Below are positions 25,401-34,256 of a DNA stretch of 57,504 nt, one piece after another. The stretch is taken from the NCBI GenBank assembly GCA_001438205.1, contig LICG01000008.1, positions 1 to 57,504 of the forward strand, read 5' to 3'. The notes beneath the pieces are model-generated. The model was not told where the DNA came from, did no database searches, and worked only from the letters and a program-made list of their open reading frames with translations. The translations under genes and the position numbers were made by a program. Origin of the DNA: Cryomorphaceae bacterium BACL7 MAG-120322-bin74 (GTDB lineage Bacteria > Bacteroidota > Bacteroidia > Flavobacteriales > Schleiferiaceae). Positions within the stretch are counted from its first letter, which is position 1; each line of letters begins with the position of its first letter.

Positions 25401-26854
25401 GTACTGGAACGGCAACTGCCTATGAAGCAGTTATAGGACTGGAAGTGCACGTGCAAATGAACACGCGCTCCAAGGCATATTCATCGGACGGTTACGACTA
25501 CGGTGCCTCTCCGAATACGCAAGTTTCTCCGATCACTTTAGGCCATCCGGGAACCTTGCCAAAGGCCAATGTAGGCGTGGTACGCAGTGCCGTGCGTTTA
25601 GGCCTTGCCTGCGGCTGTGACATCCGAGAGTTCAATGCCTACGCAAGAAAAAATTACTTCTACCCCGACTTGCCCAAAGGGTATCAGATTACCCAAGATC
25701 AAACACCCATTTGCACAGGCGGAGGTATTGTCATTTCATCGGAAACATTCTCTCCAAAAAGGATCGGCCTCACACGGATCCACATGGAGGAAGATACCGG
25801 CAAATCTATCCATGACCTGGACCCTTTTCACACCTTATTGGACCTAAACAGAGCGGGCGTTCCTTTGCTTGAAATCGTATCCGAACCCGATTTTCGCAGT
25901 GGCGAGGAAGCCTACCTCTACCTACAAGAAATCCGCAAACTCGTCCGCTATCTTGACATATCCGATGGCAATATGGAAGAGGGATCTTTACGTTGCGACG
26001 TAAATATTTCCATTCGTCCTGTGGGCCGCGAAGCGTTCGGAACCAAAGTAGAAGTCAAAAATTTAAATTCCTTTCGCAACGTTCAGCGCGCCATTGATTT
26101 TGAATATGACCGTCAATGTGACGTTTTGCACGCAGGAGGCAGCTTATCGCAAGAGACTAGGACCTTTGATGCCGCTAAAGGATGCACGATCGCGATGCGC
26201 TCCAAGGAAGATGCCAATGATTACCGCTACTTCATAGAACCGGACCTTGCCCCTGTGCGTGTGTCCGAAGCATTCAAGACAGAGATCCAGGACGGCATGC
26301 CTCCCCTACCGCAAGCACTCGTAGCTCGGTATCAGGAAGAATTGGGTCTTAGCCGTTATGATGCCCAATTATTGACGGAATCCAAAGAGACTGCACTGTA
26401 CTTTGAAGCACTTTTAGCCGCCCAATGCCCCGCAAAATCAGGGACAAACTGGCTCATGGGGCCGGTGCAAGGCTGGCTCAATGAAAGAGCGATGGACTGG
26501 TCCAAATGGACCCTGCCTGCCGCCAAATTAGCCGAGTTGATTGACCTAGTCGAAAAGCGTACGGTTAGTTTTAGTGCAGCCGCACAGCAGATTTTCCCTG
26601 TGCTGATAGAACAACCCGAAGCTGACCCTCAAGCTTTAGCAGAAACATTAGGATTAGTTCAAGAATCCAATGAAGATGCCTTAATGGCCCATGTAGATGC
26701 AGCTTTGTCTGCTTTTCCGGACAAAGTAGAAGAGTACCGCGCTGGAAAAAAAGGCCTTATGGGACTCTTTATGGGCGAAGTGATGAAGCGTAGCCGAGGT
26801 GCCGCCGACCCCCAAGTGGCCACTCAGTTGATTCAGAAAAGACTGGAGGCGTAA
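25397..26854 (+). CDS. gatB: Asp-tRNA(Asn)/Glu-tRNA(Gln) amidotransferase subunit B
   Basis: GatB carries the kinase and tRNA-binding functions of the GatCAB complex, which converts Glu-tRNA(Gln), and in some species Asp-tRNA(Asn), to the cognate amide form. The 485-residue product has AVIGLEVHVQMNTRSKAYS, the zinc-like region of the cradle (GTLPKANVGVV...), ARKNYFYPDLPKGYQITQ and GSLRCDVNISIRP. The C-terminal YqeY-like helical domain ends in GLMGLFMGEVMKRSRGAADP. The ATG overlaps the lpxK TGA. gatA and gatC are not in the window. Confidence 0.97.
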   Translation: MSTGTATAYEAVIGLEVHVQMNTRSKAYSSDGYDYGASPNTQVSPITLGHPGTLPKANVGVVRSAVRLGLACGCDIREFNAYARKNYFYPDLPKGYQITQDQTPICTGGGIVISSETFSPKRIGLTRIHMEEDTGKSIHDLDPFHTLLDLNRAGVPLLEIVSEPDFRSGEEAYLYLQEIRKLVRYLDISDGNMEEGSLRCDVNISIRPVGREAFGTKVEVKNLNSFRNVQRAIDFEYDRQCDVLHAGGSLSQETRTFDAAKGCTIAMRSKEDANDYRYFIEPDLAPVRVSEAFKTEIQDGMPPLPQALVARYQEELGLSRYDAQLLTESKETALYFEALLAAQCPAKSGTNWLMGPVQGWLNERAMDWSKWTLPAAKLAELIDLVEKRTVSFSAAAQQIFPVLIEQPEADPQALAETLGLVQESNEDALMAHVDAALSAFPDKVEEYRAGKKGLMGLFMGEVMKRSRGAADPQVATQLIQKRLEA

Positions 26855-26886
26855 AGCTTCCTCCCTAAACATAGAGTCGCCTCACG

Positions 26887-27621
26887 ATGAAAAAACCCTT
26901 CTTACGCACAGCTTTATGGGCTGCCATCATTCTAGGTGCGGCGACTGCATGCACAAAAGATCATGCAACGGTCCATTTAAACATAGAAGGCGCTACAGAG
27001 GCTATTGTCGTGCGCATTGAAGGCGATCACAGCATTCCATGGGACACTATCGCGATTACAGACGGGACACTCAACCTGTCTCTACCTGTTGACAGCACTT
27101 TACAAACATTTTATTACCTCGTTTTTAACTCAGGCGGAACCATGCGCTTGGGAATTCAGCCGGGTGATGAACTGAATGGACACGTGGATGCGCGGACAGC
27201 CTTGACAGCCTATACGTTGACCGGATCACCGTTAAGCGAGCAACTTCTGACCTTGTATACCCCCGTGCTGCGTTCTAGCACCTTTTTAGATTCCTTAGAC
27301 GCAGACCGTCAGATGCACCTGAGAGACAGTACCGAGGCGGGCATCACGCGTGAAAAGCGAAACTATTCCGCTTTAGAAGTTCGCTACCTGGCACATCGCC
27401 GTGAGATCATGGAAGCCATGCAAAAGGATTCCAGCAATCTTGCGAACGTATTTGGTTTTTTCCAACAGGTTGGACAAGTCTCCCTCTTTACACCAGGCAA
27501 GGACCTGCCAATGTTAGAATCCTATGCAGCAGTGCTCAGCCATGCGCATCCAAATCATCCTTTAGCGCAGATCTTTGCCCAGGAAGTGACTGCAATGCGT
27601 CAGCTTCTACAACTTCCCTAA
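26887..27621 (+). CDS. DUF4369-like lipoprotein without thioredoxin domain
   Basis: A 244-residue predicted lipoprotein. The signal peptide MKKPFLRTALWAAIILGAATAC ends with lipobox ATAC. The mature N-terminal part (VHLNIEGATEAIVVRIEGD..., DTIAITDGTLNLSLPVDS) resembles the beta-rich DUF4369 domain. That domain usually precedes a TlpA/ResA-type thioredoxin domain in Bacteroidota, but here the second half is helical (DRQMHLRDSTEAGITREKRNY...) and has no CxxC. Its role is unknown. It follows gatB by 32 bases and is followed by a strong terminator. Confidence 0.72.
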   Translation: MKKPFLRTALWAAIILGAATACTKDHATVHLNIEGATEAIVVRIEGDHSIPWDTIAITDGTLNLSLPVDSTLQTFYYLVFNSGGTMRLGIQPGDELNGHVDARTALTAYTLTGSPLSEQLLTLYTPVLRSSTFLDSLDADRQMHLRDSTEAGITREKRNYSALEVRYLAHRREIMEAMQKDSSNLANVFGFFQQVGQVSLFTPGKDLPMLESYAAVLSHAHPNHPLAQIFAQEVTAMRQLLQLP

Positions 27622-27644
27622 GCCGCAAGTCTAGATTTTAAATT

Positions 27645-27680
27645 AAAAAAGCCCTGGTCAGATTGACCAGGGCTTTTTTA
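27645..27680. terminator. Bidirectional intrinsic terminator
   Basis: Stem GCCCTGGTCA / TGACCAGGGC with a GAT loop is flanked by six A and six T. It separates the convergent lipoprotein gene and the T9SS cargo gene. Confidence 0.88.
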
Positions 27681-27697
27681 CTTTGTTCTCTTGCGGA

Positions 27698-30600
27698 TTA
27701 GCGTACCACCATGATTTCACTCTTGGCATCGCCATTCTGTGTGCGGGTCACTACATAGCTACCTTTCGATAGGCCGGTCAAATCTATCGCGACATGTTCC
27801 AGACCCAAAGGAATTCGCTTCAAATCCAAGCGGCGAACAATACGGCCTTCAAGTGTCCGTACGGACACATGCACTTCACCTTGCGCTTCAACCGGAACTT
27901 GAATGCGGTCTACAGCCGGGTTAGGGTACACGCCAAGGGCCAACCCTTTTGTTGCATTGGGTCGCTCATTCAAACTGACAGGAAGGCTTGTAGAGGTAGA
28001 GGCTGTGTGAAACAAACCACGACCATGGGTTGCAATAAAGAAGTCGCCTTCTGTTTCGCTGCTCCCTGCCGCCATAGGATCAAAGTTTTCGTTGGTACGG
28101 TATTGCTCAATCTCAAAGACAGGGATACGCGCCATTCCATCATTCTCTTCCGCATACGTTGGCGCACCGCTGCTCACGTTATCGGTCATGAAAATACCCC
28201 ATTCAGTTCCTACTACGAGGCGATTCGCATTCCCTTTGTCAAAGGATACAGAATAAGCCGGAACATTGGGCAAGTTTCCTTGCTTAGGAGAGAAAGTGGG
28301 CGCCCCGGCAAGGGCATTCGTAGAAACATATACAAAGTTTGTATTGCCGTAGTTCCCTAATGAAACGGCCACACGGTTCGCATCATTCGGATCTACGTCA
28401 ATTCCCGTGATGACACGGTTAGGGAAAGTACCAATCTGCGTAACAGTCAAAACGTAGTCATTCACACTGTCAATACTTGCTTCACTCTTGCTGCGTGCTG
28501 CTTGCAAGTTTGAGATACGGTAGACGCGGCCATTGGTCGTGCCCACAAACAAGTGATCTCCATCATTTGAAGCCTTCATGTATTGCGGAGTAGTACCAGC
28601 ACCCAAGTGGGCAATTTGCCACCACTCTGTACTGCCAAAACTGTGCACTTCACGGGTCATCCAGATACCGCCAATCTTTGGGAATGCAGCATCACTCCAT
28701 GAACTCAAACCGGCAAAGAACATGGCTTGAACAGGATCTTGTGTTTTATACGAATCTCCTACATTCATCAAAGTTCCCGTTGTCACCTCAATGGGCAATC
28801 CGCCAATCGCCGAAGGCAAGGTCAAATCCGAACCTGTTGGCAAATACACATCACACGACATGATCACCTCCGATAACGGGGCCGATGTAAAGGTGATTTC
28901 AAAATAGCCTGAGTCAGCAACAAATATTCCCGAACCGTCAGCACTATTAATATTTCCTTGCGCGTCCGCCGTTAAAGTGACAGGTCCAGCATCGACATTA
29001 AATGTTCCTACCATATAGATGGCGGCATCTTGGCTATGACGCATCTTTCCTTTAAATACTTTCTTAATGCCATCGCCGTAACCCATGGAACGAATAGCAG
29101 GCAATAGTTCAAAGTTGACAGAATCTTCAGAATTCACATCATTGCTCGTCTCCCAAAGCTCAAAAGGCATCATCCAGTTAGATAAGGGAAATCCACGCTG
29201 GCTGGCTAGATTCATCAAGGGAGAGGCAAAGCTTGACCAAGATTGTCCCTCATTGTCAGAACGATAGAAGTTCCCGCTCTGCGTTTCTGCAAACATGACC
29301 TTAGGACGCAACCAAGAAATGTCCGAATGTCCACCATCACCGCCTAAAACGTCTTTGGCTGAGTTTGGAGATAATAAAGTTTGGTCAAAGTACGAGGTGC
29401 CATTGTCTTGGCAACCTCCAATCAATTTGCGGTCTTTACCAACACCGAAACCGAAATACTGGAATGTAGTGTAGCCAAGGTTGCGCTCGGTCCAAGTTTG
29501 GCCATGATCTGTTGATTTGAATACACCGCCATCATTGGAAGCATACACGATATTGCTGTTATTTGGATCAAACACCATTTCATGGCTGTCCGCATGCAGG
29601 TAGTAGGGGTTTCCGCCGCCGAAATTATTCAACGTGCTCACCTGACCCCAACCTTGATTGAGGTCCCACTGCCAAACGGTAATGCCCCCTAGCCAAATGT
29701 GGTCCTTGTTAGATGAGGATACCGCAAAAAGAAGGTCATAGATTCCCTGGCAATATTGACCGGTCCCAGAACCATTACACAAAGGATCAAAATTGTTTCC
29801 ACGCTGACCAATCTTGGTCCAGTTTGTACCACCATCTGTTGAGCGATAAACAGCAGCGAGCTTACTTCCGTTGGTCTGAACCACATAGACATAGTTTTCA
29901 TCTTGCGGGCTTATGGCATAACGCATGCGGCTACCCGTGCGACGTGGAAGGCTCGTTGCCGTCACGACAGGGGAAGAAATTTCATTAAATGTATTTCCGT
30001 CAGCAGAGTACATCGTTTGGCCTGATCGATTCAAGAAAATCTTGCCAGAAGTTGAAATGGCAAAATCTGTGATGCCGCCTGATAAGACGGTAGCCCATGT
30101 GGCACCGCCATCTGTAGATTTTTTGAAACCCGTGTTGGTCGCGGCATATAGGGTGTTCGCCACCGTTGGATGTGCTGCTAGATCCGCAACAGCAGACCAT
30201 TCACCACTTCCAGAAACACTAGATGGAGTGGTTGAAGACAAATGCGTGAAGGTCATTCCACCATCGGTTGACTTGTAGATACCGCCACCGGCAAAGTTGG
30301 GGGTGGTGTTCTGGCCCGTTCCTCCATAGCCTAAGAAAATCTCACCTGTTCCGTAGTAAATATCACCATTGGATGCTTGTGTAATCGAGGCAACGGATTG
30401 GTTGGCTCCAGGATCACTGATGACATTCCAAGTGGCGCCTCCATTGGTTGACTTGAAGAGACCTCCACCCACTGATCCTGCAAACACAACGGCAGAATTG
30501 TTTTTATCGACTAACAATGCACGGGTACGACCGCCAAAGTTATCAGGACCCTTGTTGTCCCACATAAGTGACGTAGTCTTTGCAGAAGGCATAGAAGAAA

Positions 30601-30823
30601 GATCTTGCCATTCCTGCGCGACAATGGCGGGATCAATCTCGCCGGTTACGCCGTTTGCGCGCAACATGTTGAGGTATTCTTCCATTCCAGCATATTCCTC
30701 CTGCACTCCAGCAGGACGCGGCGAATATTTTGCCGTAGTAGATTGAGCGGGTAAAAAAGACCAGAGAGCTATAGCAGCAGCGCCTATGGAACTCAAAATA
30801 AAAACTTTCGTAGGTGTATGCAT
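27698..30823 (-). CDS. T9SS-secreted protein with sortilin/BNR-type repeats
   Basis: A large exported protein of 1041 residues. A signal segment (KVFILSSIGAAAIALWSFLPAQS) is followed by many Asp-box repeats of the VPS10/sortilin or BNR beta-propeller type: GGLFKSTNGGATWN, GGIYKSTDGGMTFT, VYRSTDGGTNWT and GGVFKSTDHGQTW. A beta-rich insertion of about 150 residues lies near the middle. The C-terminus (GVYPNPAVDRIQV, then LSKGSYVVTRTQNG) is a type A T9SS sorting domain, so the protein should cross the outer membrane and be surface-attached or released. The ligand or enzymatic activity is unknown. A TATTTTTA sequence 24 bases upstream may be its promoter. Confidence 0.9.
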   Translation of the reverse strand: MHTPTKVFILSSIGAAAIALWSFLPAQSTTAKYSPRPAGVQEEYAGMEEYLNMLRANGVTGEIDPAIVAQEWQDLSSMPSAKTTSLMWDNKGPDNFGGRTRALLVDKNNSAVVFAGSVGGGLFKSTNGGATWNVISDPGANQSVASITQASNGDIYYGTGEIFLGYGGTGQNTTPNFAGGGIYKSTDGGMTFTHLSSTTPSSVSGSGEWSAVADLAAHPTVANTLYAATNTGFKKSTDGGATWATVLSGGITDFAISTSGKIFLNRSGQTMYSADGNTFNEISSPVVTATSLPRRTGSRMRYAISPQDENYVYVVQTNGSKLAAVYRSTDGGTNWTKIGQRGNNFDPLCNGSGTGQYCQGIYDLLFAVSSSNKDHIWLGGITVWQWDLNQGWGQVSTLNNFGGGNPYYLHADSHEMVFDPNNSNIVYASNDGGVFKSTDHGQTWTERNLGYTTFQYFGFGVGKDRKLIGGCQDNGTSYFDQTLLSPNSAKDVLGGDGGHSDISWLRPKVMFAETQSGNFYRSDNEGQSWSSFASPLMNLASQRGFPLSNWMMPFELWETSNDVNSEDSVNFELLPAIRSMGYGDGIKKVFKGKMRHSQDAAIYMVGTFNVDAGPVTLTADAQGNINSADGSGIFVADSGYFEITFTSAPLSEVIMSCDVYLPTGSDLTLPSAIGGLPIEVTTGTLMNVGDSYKTQDPVQAMFFAGLSSWSDAAFPKIGGIWMTREVHSFGSTEWWQIAHLGAGTTPQYMKASNDGDHLFVGTTNGRVYRISNLQAARSKSEASIDSVNDYVLTVTQIGTFPNRVITGIDVDPNDANRVAVSLGNYGNTNFVYVSTNALAGAPTFSPKQGNLPNVPAYSVSFDKGNANRLVVGTEWGIFMTDNVSSGAPTYAEENDGMARIPVFEIEQYRTNENFDPMAAGSSETEGDFFIATHGRGLFHTASTSTSLPVSLNERPNATKGLALGVYPNPAVDRIQVPVEAQGEVHVSVRTLEGRIVRRLDLKRIPLGLEHVAIDLTGLSKGSYVVTRTQNGDAKSEIMVVR

Positions 30824-30868
30824 CGTTCGGGGGAATTTTCAATTCGTTAAAAATACAGCGTAAACTGC

Positions 30869-31735
30869 TTATAAAATGTGTTTTTCTGCATGATATGACG
30901 AACGAACCAAAGGTCCGGACTCAACGTGGATAAATCCAAGACTTTTGGCTTCCTCTTCTAGTAAGGCAAAAATCTCAGGATCCACGAAGGAATGCACAGG
31001 TAAATGCTTTGGTGTAGGCTGCAAATATTGACCTAACGTTACAACATCCACTTTGGCTTCACGAAGTTCATACAGGGACGTCCGAACCTCGTCTAAGGTT
31101 TCTCCTAGGCCCAGCATGATGCCGGTTTTGGTTCTATGCGCCCCTTGGTCCTTTAAATATTTCAACACTTGAAGGCTTCGGTCATATTGGGCCTGAATAC
31201 GCACTTGACGTGTCAACCTCCGAACCGTTTCTATATTATGCGATATGACTTCTGGAGCCGCTTCTAACACGCGGTTGAGTTGTGCCTCTTGACCTCGGAA
31301 ATCAGGAATAAGGGTCTCCATTGTGGTGCCAGGACTGATTCGACGCACGGCTTTAATCGTTTCAGCCCAAAGGATAGACCCACCATCCGGCAGATCATCA
31401 CGGTCTACAGAAGTAATAACAGCATGCTTGACCTTCATCAACTTGATGGAGCGTCCTACGCGGTCTGGCTCATCCCAGTCAACGGGCAATGGGCGTCCAG
31501 TGGCCACATTGCAAAAGCCGCATGATCGCGTACAAATGTTGCCAAGAATCATAAAAGTAGCTGTCCCTTCACCCCAGCATTCACCCATATTAGGGCAATG
31601 GCCTGATTCGCAAATGGTATGGAGCTTATACTGGTCCACCAGTGAACGCACACGCTTATAATTCTCCCCTGTTGGGAGTTTTACACGCAGCCATTTTGGT
31701 TTACGGGTGGGAGTGGGTTTGGTTGCCTCTGTCAT
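30869..31735 (-). CDS. lipA: Lipoyl synthase
   Basis: Radical SAM enzyme that inserts two sulfurs into octanoyl groups to form lipoate on 2-oxoacid dehydrogenases. The 288-residue product has the auxiliary cluster ligands in [13 protein letters not shown] and the radical SAM cluster motif [10 protein letters not shown]. The C-terminal [10 protein letters not shown] supplies the serine ligand of the auxiliary cluster. It is transcribed toward the T9SS gene with a 45-base gap. lipB is not in the window. Confidence 0.97.
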   Translation of the reverse strand: MTEATKPTPTRKPKWLRVKLPTGENYKRVRSLVDQYKLHTICESGHCPNMGECWGEGTATFMILGNICTRSCGFCNVATGRPLPVDWDEPDRVGRSIKLMKVKHAVITSVDRDDLPDGGSILWAETIKAVRRISPGTTMETLIPDFRGQEAQLNRVLEAAPEVISHNIETVRRLTRQVRIQAQYDRSLQVLKYLKDQGAHRTKTGIMLGLGETLDEVRTSLYELREAKVDVVTLGQYLQPTPKHLPVHSFVDPEIFALLEEEAKSLGFIHVESGPLVRSSYHAEKHIL

Positions 31736-31768
31736 GGATTCTTATAACTGATAAACGTTTCAATTAGT

Positions 31769-32101
31769 TCAATCTAACCAAGCCGAAATGGTTTCACCAC
31801 GCACATCAAAGTGACTTGTGTGTTGGGTAACCGTACCCTGGACCCACCACAGAAGTTGGGGACTCTCATGGTGTACATTCCAACGTGCTGCCATGTCAAG
31901 CGAAAGCATCCGGTCTTCTACCACATGCACCAAAAAACAGGGGGGACAGTGTAGAGGCGCCTGATAACGTTCTAAAAGGCGCATTGCCTGGGTACTGACG
32001 GGACAGCGGGTGCTATGCTTGAAAACCAAGAAGCCCCGGTCTCCCGAAGCCGCCTCCAAGGCCTGCAAGTCCGCCTCTTTAGAGAGAACGGTCCATTCCA
32101 T
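31769..32101 (-). CDS. ytxJ: YtxJ-type bacillithiol-system redox protein
   Basis: A 110-residue thioredoxin-fold protein of the YtxJ (BrxC) family, which removes bacillithiol from oxidised protein thiols in species using that low-molecular-weight thiol. The active site is FKHSTRCPVSTQAM with a single cysteine at residue 33 in a CPVS motif. The start at MEWTVLSKEAD is preferred, since longer versions run into the adjacent small lipoprotein gene. Its presence suggests that this organism uses bacillithiol rather than glutathione, which is known for several Bacteroidota. It lies one base after the small lipoprotein stop. Confidence 0.85.
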   Translation of the reverse strand: MEWTVLSKEADLQALEAASGDRGFLVFKHSTRCPVSTQAMRLLERYQAPLHCPPCFLVHVVEDRMLSLDMAARWNVHHESPQLLWWVQGTVTQHTSHFDVRGETISAWLD

Positions 32102-32102
32102 A

Positions 32103-32231
32103 CTACGCTGTATGCGCAGAAGTGGCCACATAGGCTGAGCCAATGAATGCGGGGCATTTTTCAGCCGAGCCACAAGACGTCAAACCTGATGCAAACAACA
32201 GCACGAGCGCAAGAGCAAATACACGTTTCAT
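32103..32231 (-). CDS. 42-residue lipoprotein
   Basis: A very short gene. Its product MKRVFALALVLLFASGLTSC has a signal peptide with lipobox LTSC, leaving a mature peptide of only 23 residues (CGSAEKCPAFIGSAYVATSA plus three). It contains a second cysteine in KCPAF. A TACTTTTG promoter box lies 15 bases upstream, and ytxJ begins one base after the stop, so the two are probably co-transcribed. The function is unknown; a small Cys protein beside a thiol-redox gene is suggestive only. Confidence 0.6.
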   Translation of the reverse strand: MKRVFALALVLLFASGLTSCGSAEKCPAFIGSAYVATSAHTA

Positions 32232-32246
32232 TTCGAGCAATTTGTT

Positions 32247-32254
32247 CAAAAGTA
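32247..32254 (-). promoter_or_regulatory. TAnnTTTG -7 box, small lipoprotein-ytxJ
   Basis: TACTTTTG on the minus strand, 15 bases before the 42-residue lipoprotein start at 32231. It supports that small gene being real. Confidence 0.55.
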
Positions 32255-32267
32255 CGACTTTCGCACT

Positions 32268-32960
32268 ATGCAGCTCCCACCCCCTCCCCTTGCGTGGAAA
32301 AAATTCCTCCATCCTACCTTCCCCAACGCAGCCTGGGATGCGCTTACCGCAAGGATGCAAACGGCGTATGAACACAGCCAAGTATACCCTGATTCCAAGG
32401 ATGTTTGGAATGCTCTTGAAGCGGTTCCACCCGAGAAAGTCCGGGTCATTCTTCTCGGACAAGACCCGTATCACGGGGCTGGCCAAGCACATGGTTTTGC
32501 CTTTTCTGTCCCTGTAGGACAACCCACCCCACCCTCGTTGCGCAATATTTTGAAAGAATATTGCGCTGACACCGGCTATTCTATGCCCTATTCGGGGGAT
32601 TTACGCCTTTGGGCAGAAGAAGGCGTACTACTTTTAAACACCGCATTCACGGTCAATGCGGGCATGCCCGGAAGTCACAGTACGTTGGGCTATGGCCCCT
32701 TGGTTCAGGCGATGTTATATTCTTTGGCCGCAGATAAGCCACCTAAAGCCTTTTGGTTTTGGGGTCGGCATGCGCAAAAGGCAGCCTACGGACTGCCAGC
32801 GAATCAGCATCTCATCCTTGAAAGTGCACACCCTTCACCACTGGGTGCCTATCGCGGATTTTGGGGATCCAAACCCTTTTCAAAAACGAATCAATTTTTT
32901 GCGCAAACGGGTGAAAAATCCATCAATTGGTGCCTTGAGGGCTTACCTTTACCGGTATGA
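32268..32960 (+). CDS. ung: Uracil-DNA glycosylase
   Basis: Family 1 glycosylase that removes uracil from DNA at the first step of base excision repair. The 230-residue product has the water-activating motif LLGQDPYHGAGQAHGFAFSV with Asp66 and Tyr68. LLLNTAFTVNAGMPGSH follows, and the DNA-intercalating loop is ESAHPSPLGAYRGF. It is coupled to rmuC by a four-base overlap. No good -7 box is visible at the expected position (only a poor GACTTTCG). Confidence 0.97.
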   Translation: MQLPPPPLAWKKFLHPTFPNAAWDALTARMQTAYEHSQVYPDSKDVWNALEAVPPEKVRVILLGQDPYHGAGQAHGFAFSVPVGQPTPPSLRNILKEYCADTGYSMPYSGDLRLWAEEGVLLLNTAFTVNAGMPGSHSTLGYGPLVQAMLYSLAADKPPKAFWFWGRHAQKAAYGLPANQHLILESAHPSPLGAYRGFWGSKPFSKTNQFFAQTGEKSINWCLEGLPLPV

Positions 32961-34255
32961 TGCAGACAGTACTTTTTGGCTTGATTTTACTGCTGGCAAT
33001 CGGCATGTCTGCCTATGCACTCTATCGCCAGCCGTCCTCCAAGCAACGTGAGGGTTCCTATGATGTGCAAGCCCAGCGCAACCAAGAATTGGAAGGGAAA
33101 TTGCGGGAAGCAGAATTAGAAGTTGCCCGATTACAAGAACGATTGCGCCAATTAGAGAGCCAAAAAGAAAAGATGAGCCAGGAATTCAAACTCCTCGCAC
33201 ACGAAGCCTTGCAAGCGCAGACGGATGCATTACAAAAACAAATGAAGGAGGCCAATTCGGTCCAGCTATCGCTTGTTTTAGCCCCTTTTAAAGAGAAACT
33301 TGAAAGCTTTGGCAAGCGTGTCCAAGACACCCATGAAAGTGGCCAAAGAGAACGGATTGAACTGAAAACAGAAGTCATCAAACTTGTCGAGCAAAACGAA
33401 AAACTCAAGAATGAGGCCAACCAACTCACCAAAGCCTTGCGTGGAGACGTGAAAATGCAAGGAAATTGGGGAGAAATGGTACTAGAAAAACTACTTGAAC
33501 GCACCGGCCTCACCAAAGGGCAAGAATACAGTGTGCAAGAAAGTGTCACCAATGAAGAGGGAAAGCGCTTCCAACCTGATGTGGTCTTGCACCTTCCCGA
33601 GGATAAAAATATTATCATTGACTCTAAGGTTTCATTGGTCGCCTATGAGCGTTTTGTTAATGCGGACACCCCAGAAGAACAAGCCATTGCACTGAAAGAG
33701 CACCTCACCTCCATGCGTTCGCACATCCGAGGTTTGAGCGAAAAGAATTATCAAAATCTCTATGGTGTTTCGTTAGATTTTGTCATCCTATTTGTCCCTA
33801 TTGAAGGCGCTTATTCTGTTGCACTTCAAGCAGAACCTGGGCTCTACCAAGAAGCCTTTGATAAAAATATTGCGCTTGTCAGTGCAACGAGCTTGTGGTC
33901 TACATTGCGCACGGTCGGAACCCTGTGGCGCCAAGAAAGGCAGAATGCCAATGTTCAAGAAATTATTCGCCAAGCCTCTGACCTCTATGACAAATTCGCA
34001 GGCTTTTCGGAGGAATTGGTCAAGGTGGGCAATCAAATGGATACCGCCAAGCGCACCTACGAAAACAGTATGAAAATGCTGATTGATGGCAAGGGAAATT
34101 TGGTGCGTAGAACAGAAAACCTACGCCTCCTGGGGCTAAAAAACAGCAAATCGGTCAGCCCAAGTCTTGTTGATCGCGCAATGGACGGTGCCACCCACCA
34201 AGAAAACACCCTACCGAGCCCTGAAAAAGATCTTGGAGCGGACCAAGCCAATTGA
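32957..34255 (+). CDS. rmuC: DNA recombination protein RmuC homologue
   Basis: A 432-residue protein of the RmuC family, which limits recombination at inverted repeats and has a nuclease-like core. A single N-terminal membrane helix (VLFGLILLLAIGMSAYALY) precedes a long coiled coil of Glu/Gln/Leu-rich heptads (about residues 40-160). The conserved core has GNWGEMVLEKLLERTGL, YSVQESVTNEEGKRFQPDVVLHLPEDKNIIIDSKVSLVAYERFV in consecutive segments, and LRTVGTLWRQERQNANVQEI. It lies between ung and rlmB with one base to the latter. Confidence 0.93.
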   Translation: MMQTVLFGLILLLAIGMSAYALYRQPSSKQREGSYDVQAQRNQELEGKLREAELEVARLQERLRQLESQKEKMSQEFKLLAHEALQAQTDALQKQMKEANSVQLSLVLAPFKEKLESFGKRVQDTHESGQRERIELKTEVIKLVEQNEKLKNEANQLTKALRGDVKMQGNWGEMVLEKLLERTGLTKGQEYSVQESVTNEEGKRFQPDVVLHLPEDKNIIIDSKVSLVAYERFVNADTPEEQAIALKEHLTSMRSHIRGLSEKNYQNLYGVSLDFVILFVPIEGAYSVALQAEPGLYQEAFDKNIALVSATSLWSTLRTVGTLWRQERQNANVQEIIRQASDLYDKFAGFSEELVKVGNQMDTAKRTYENSMKMLIDGKGNLVRRTENLRLLGLKNSKSVSPSLVDRAMDGATHQENTLPSPEKDLGADQAN

Positions 34256-34256
34256 T

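Noticed and set aside
27794-28360. 188-codon frame antisense to the T9SS cargo gene
   Set aside because: It lies fully inside the sorting-domain end of a clear gene, and its translation is a low-complexity Arg/Cys/His-rich sequence typical of antisense frames.
29300-30600. DNA repeats in the T9SS cargo gene
   Set aside because: The repetition is at protein level (Asp boxes); the nucleotide copies differ too much to be a repeat array or CRISPR.
33058-33618. 186-codon frame antisense to rmuC
   Set aside because: Its Ser-rich product is what the reverse reading of a Glu/Gln/Lys-rich coiled coil gives.
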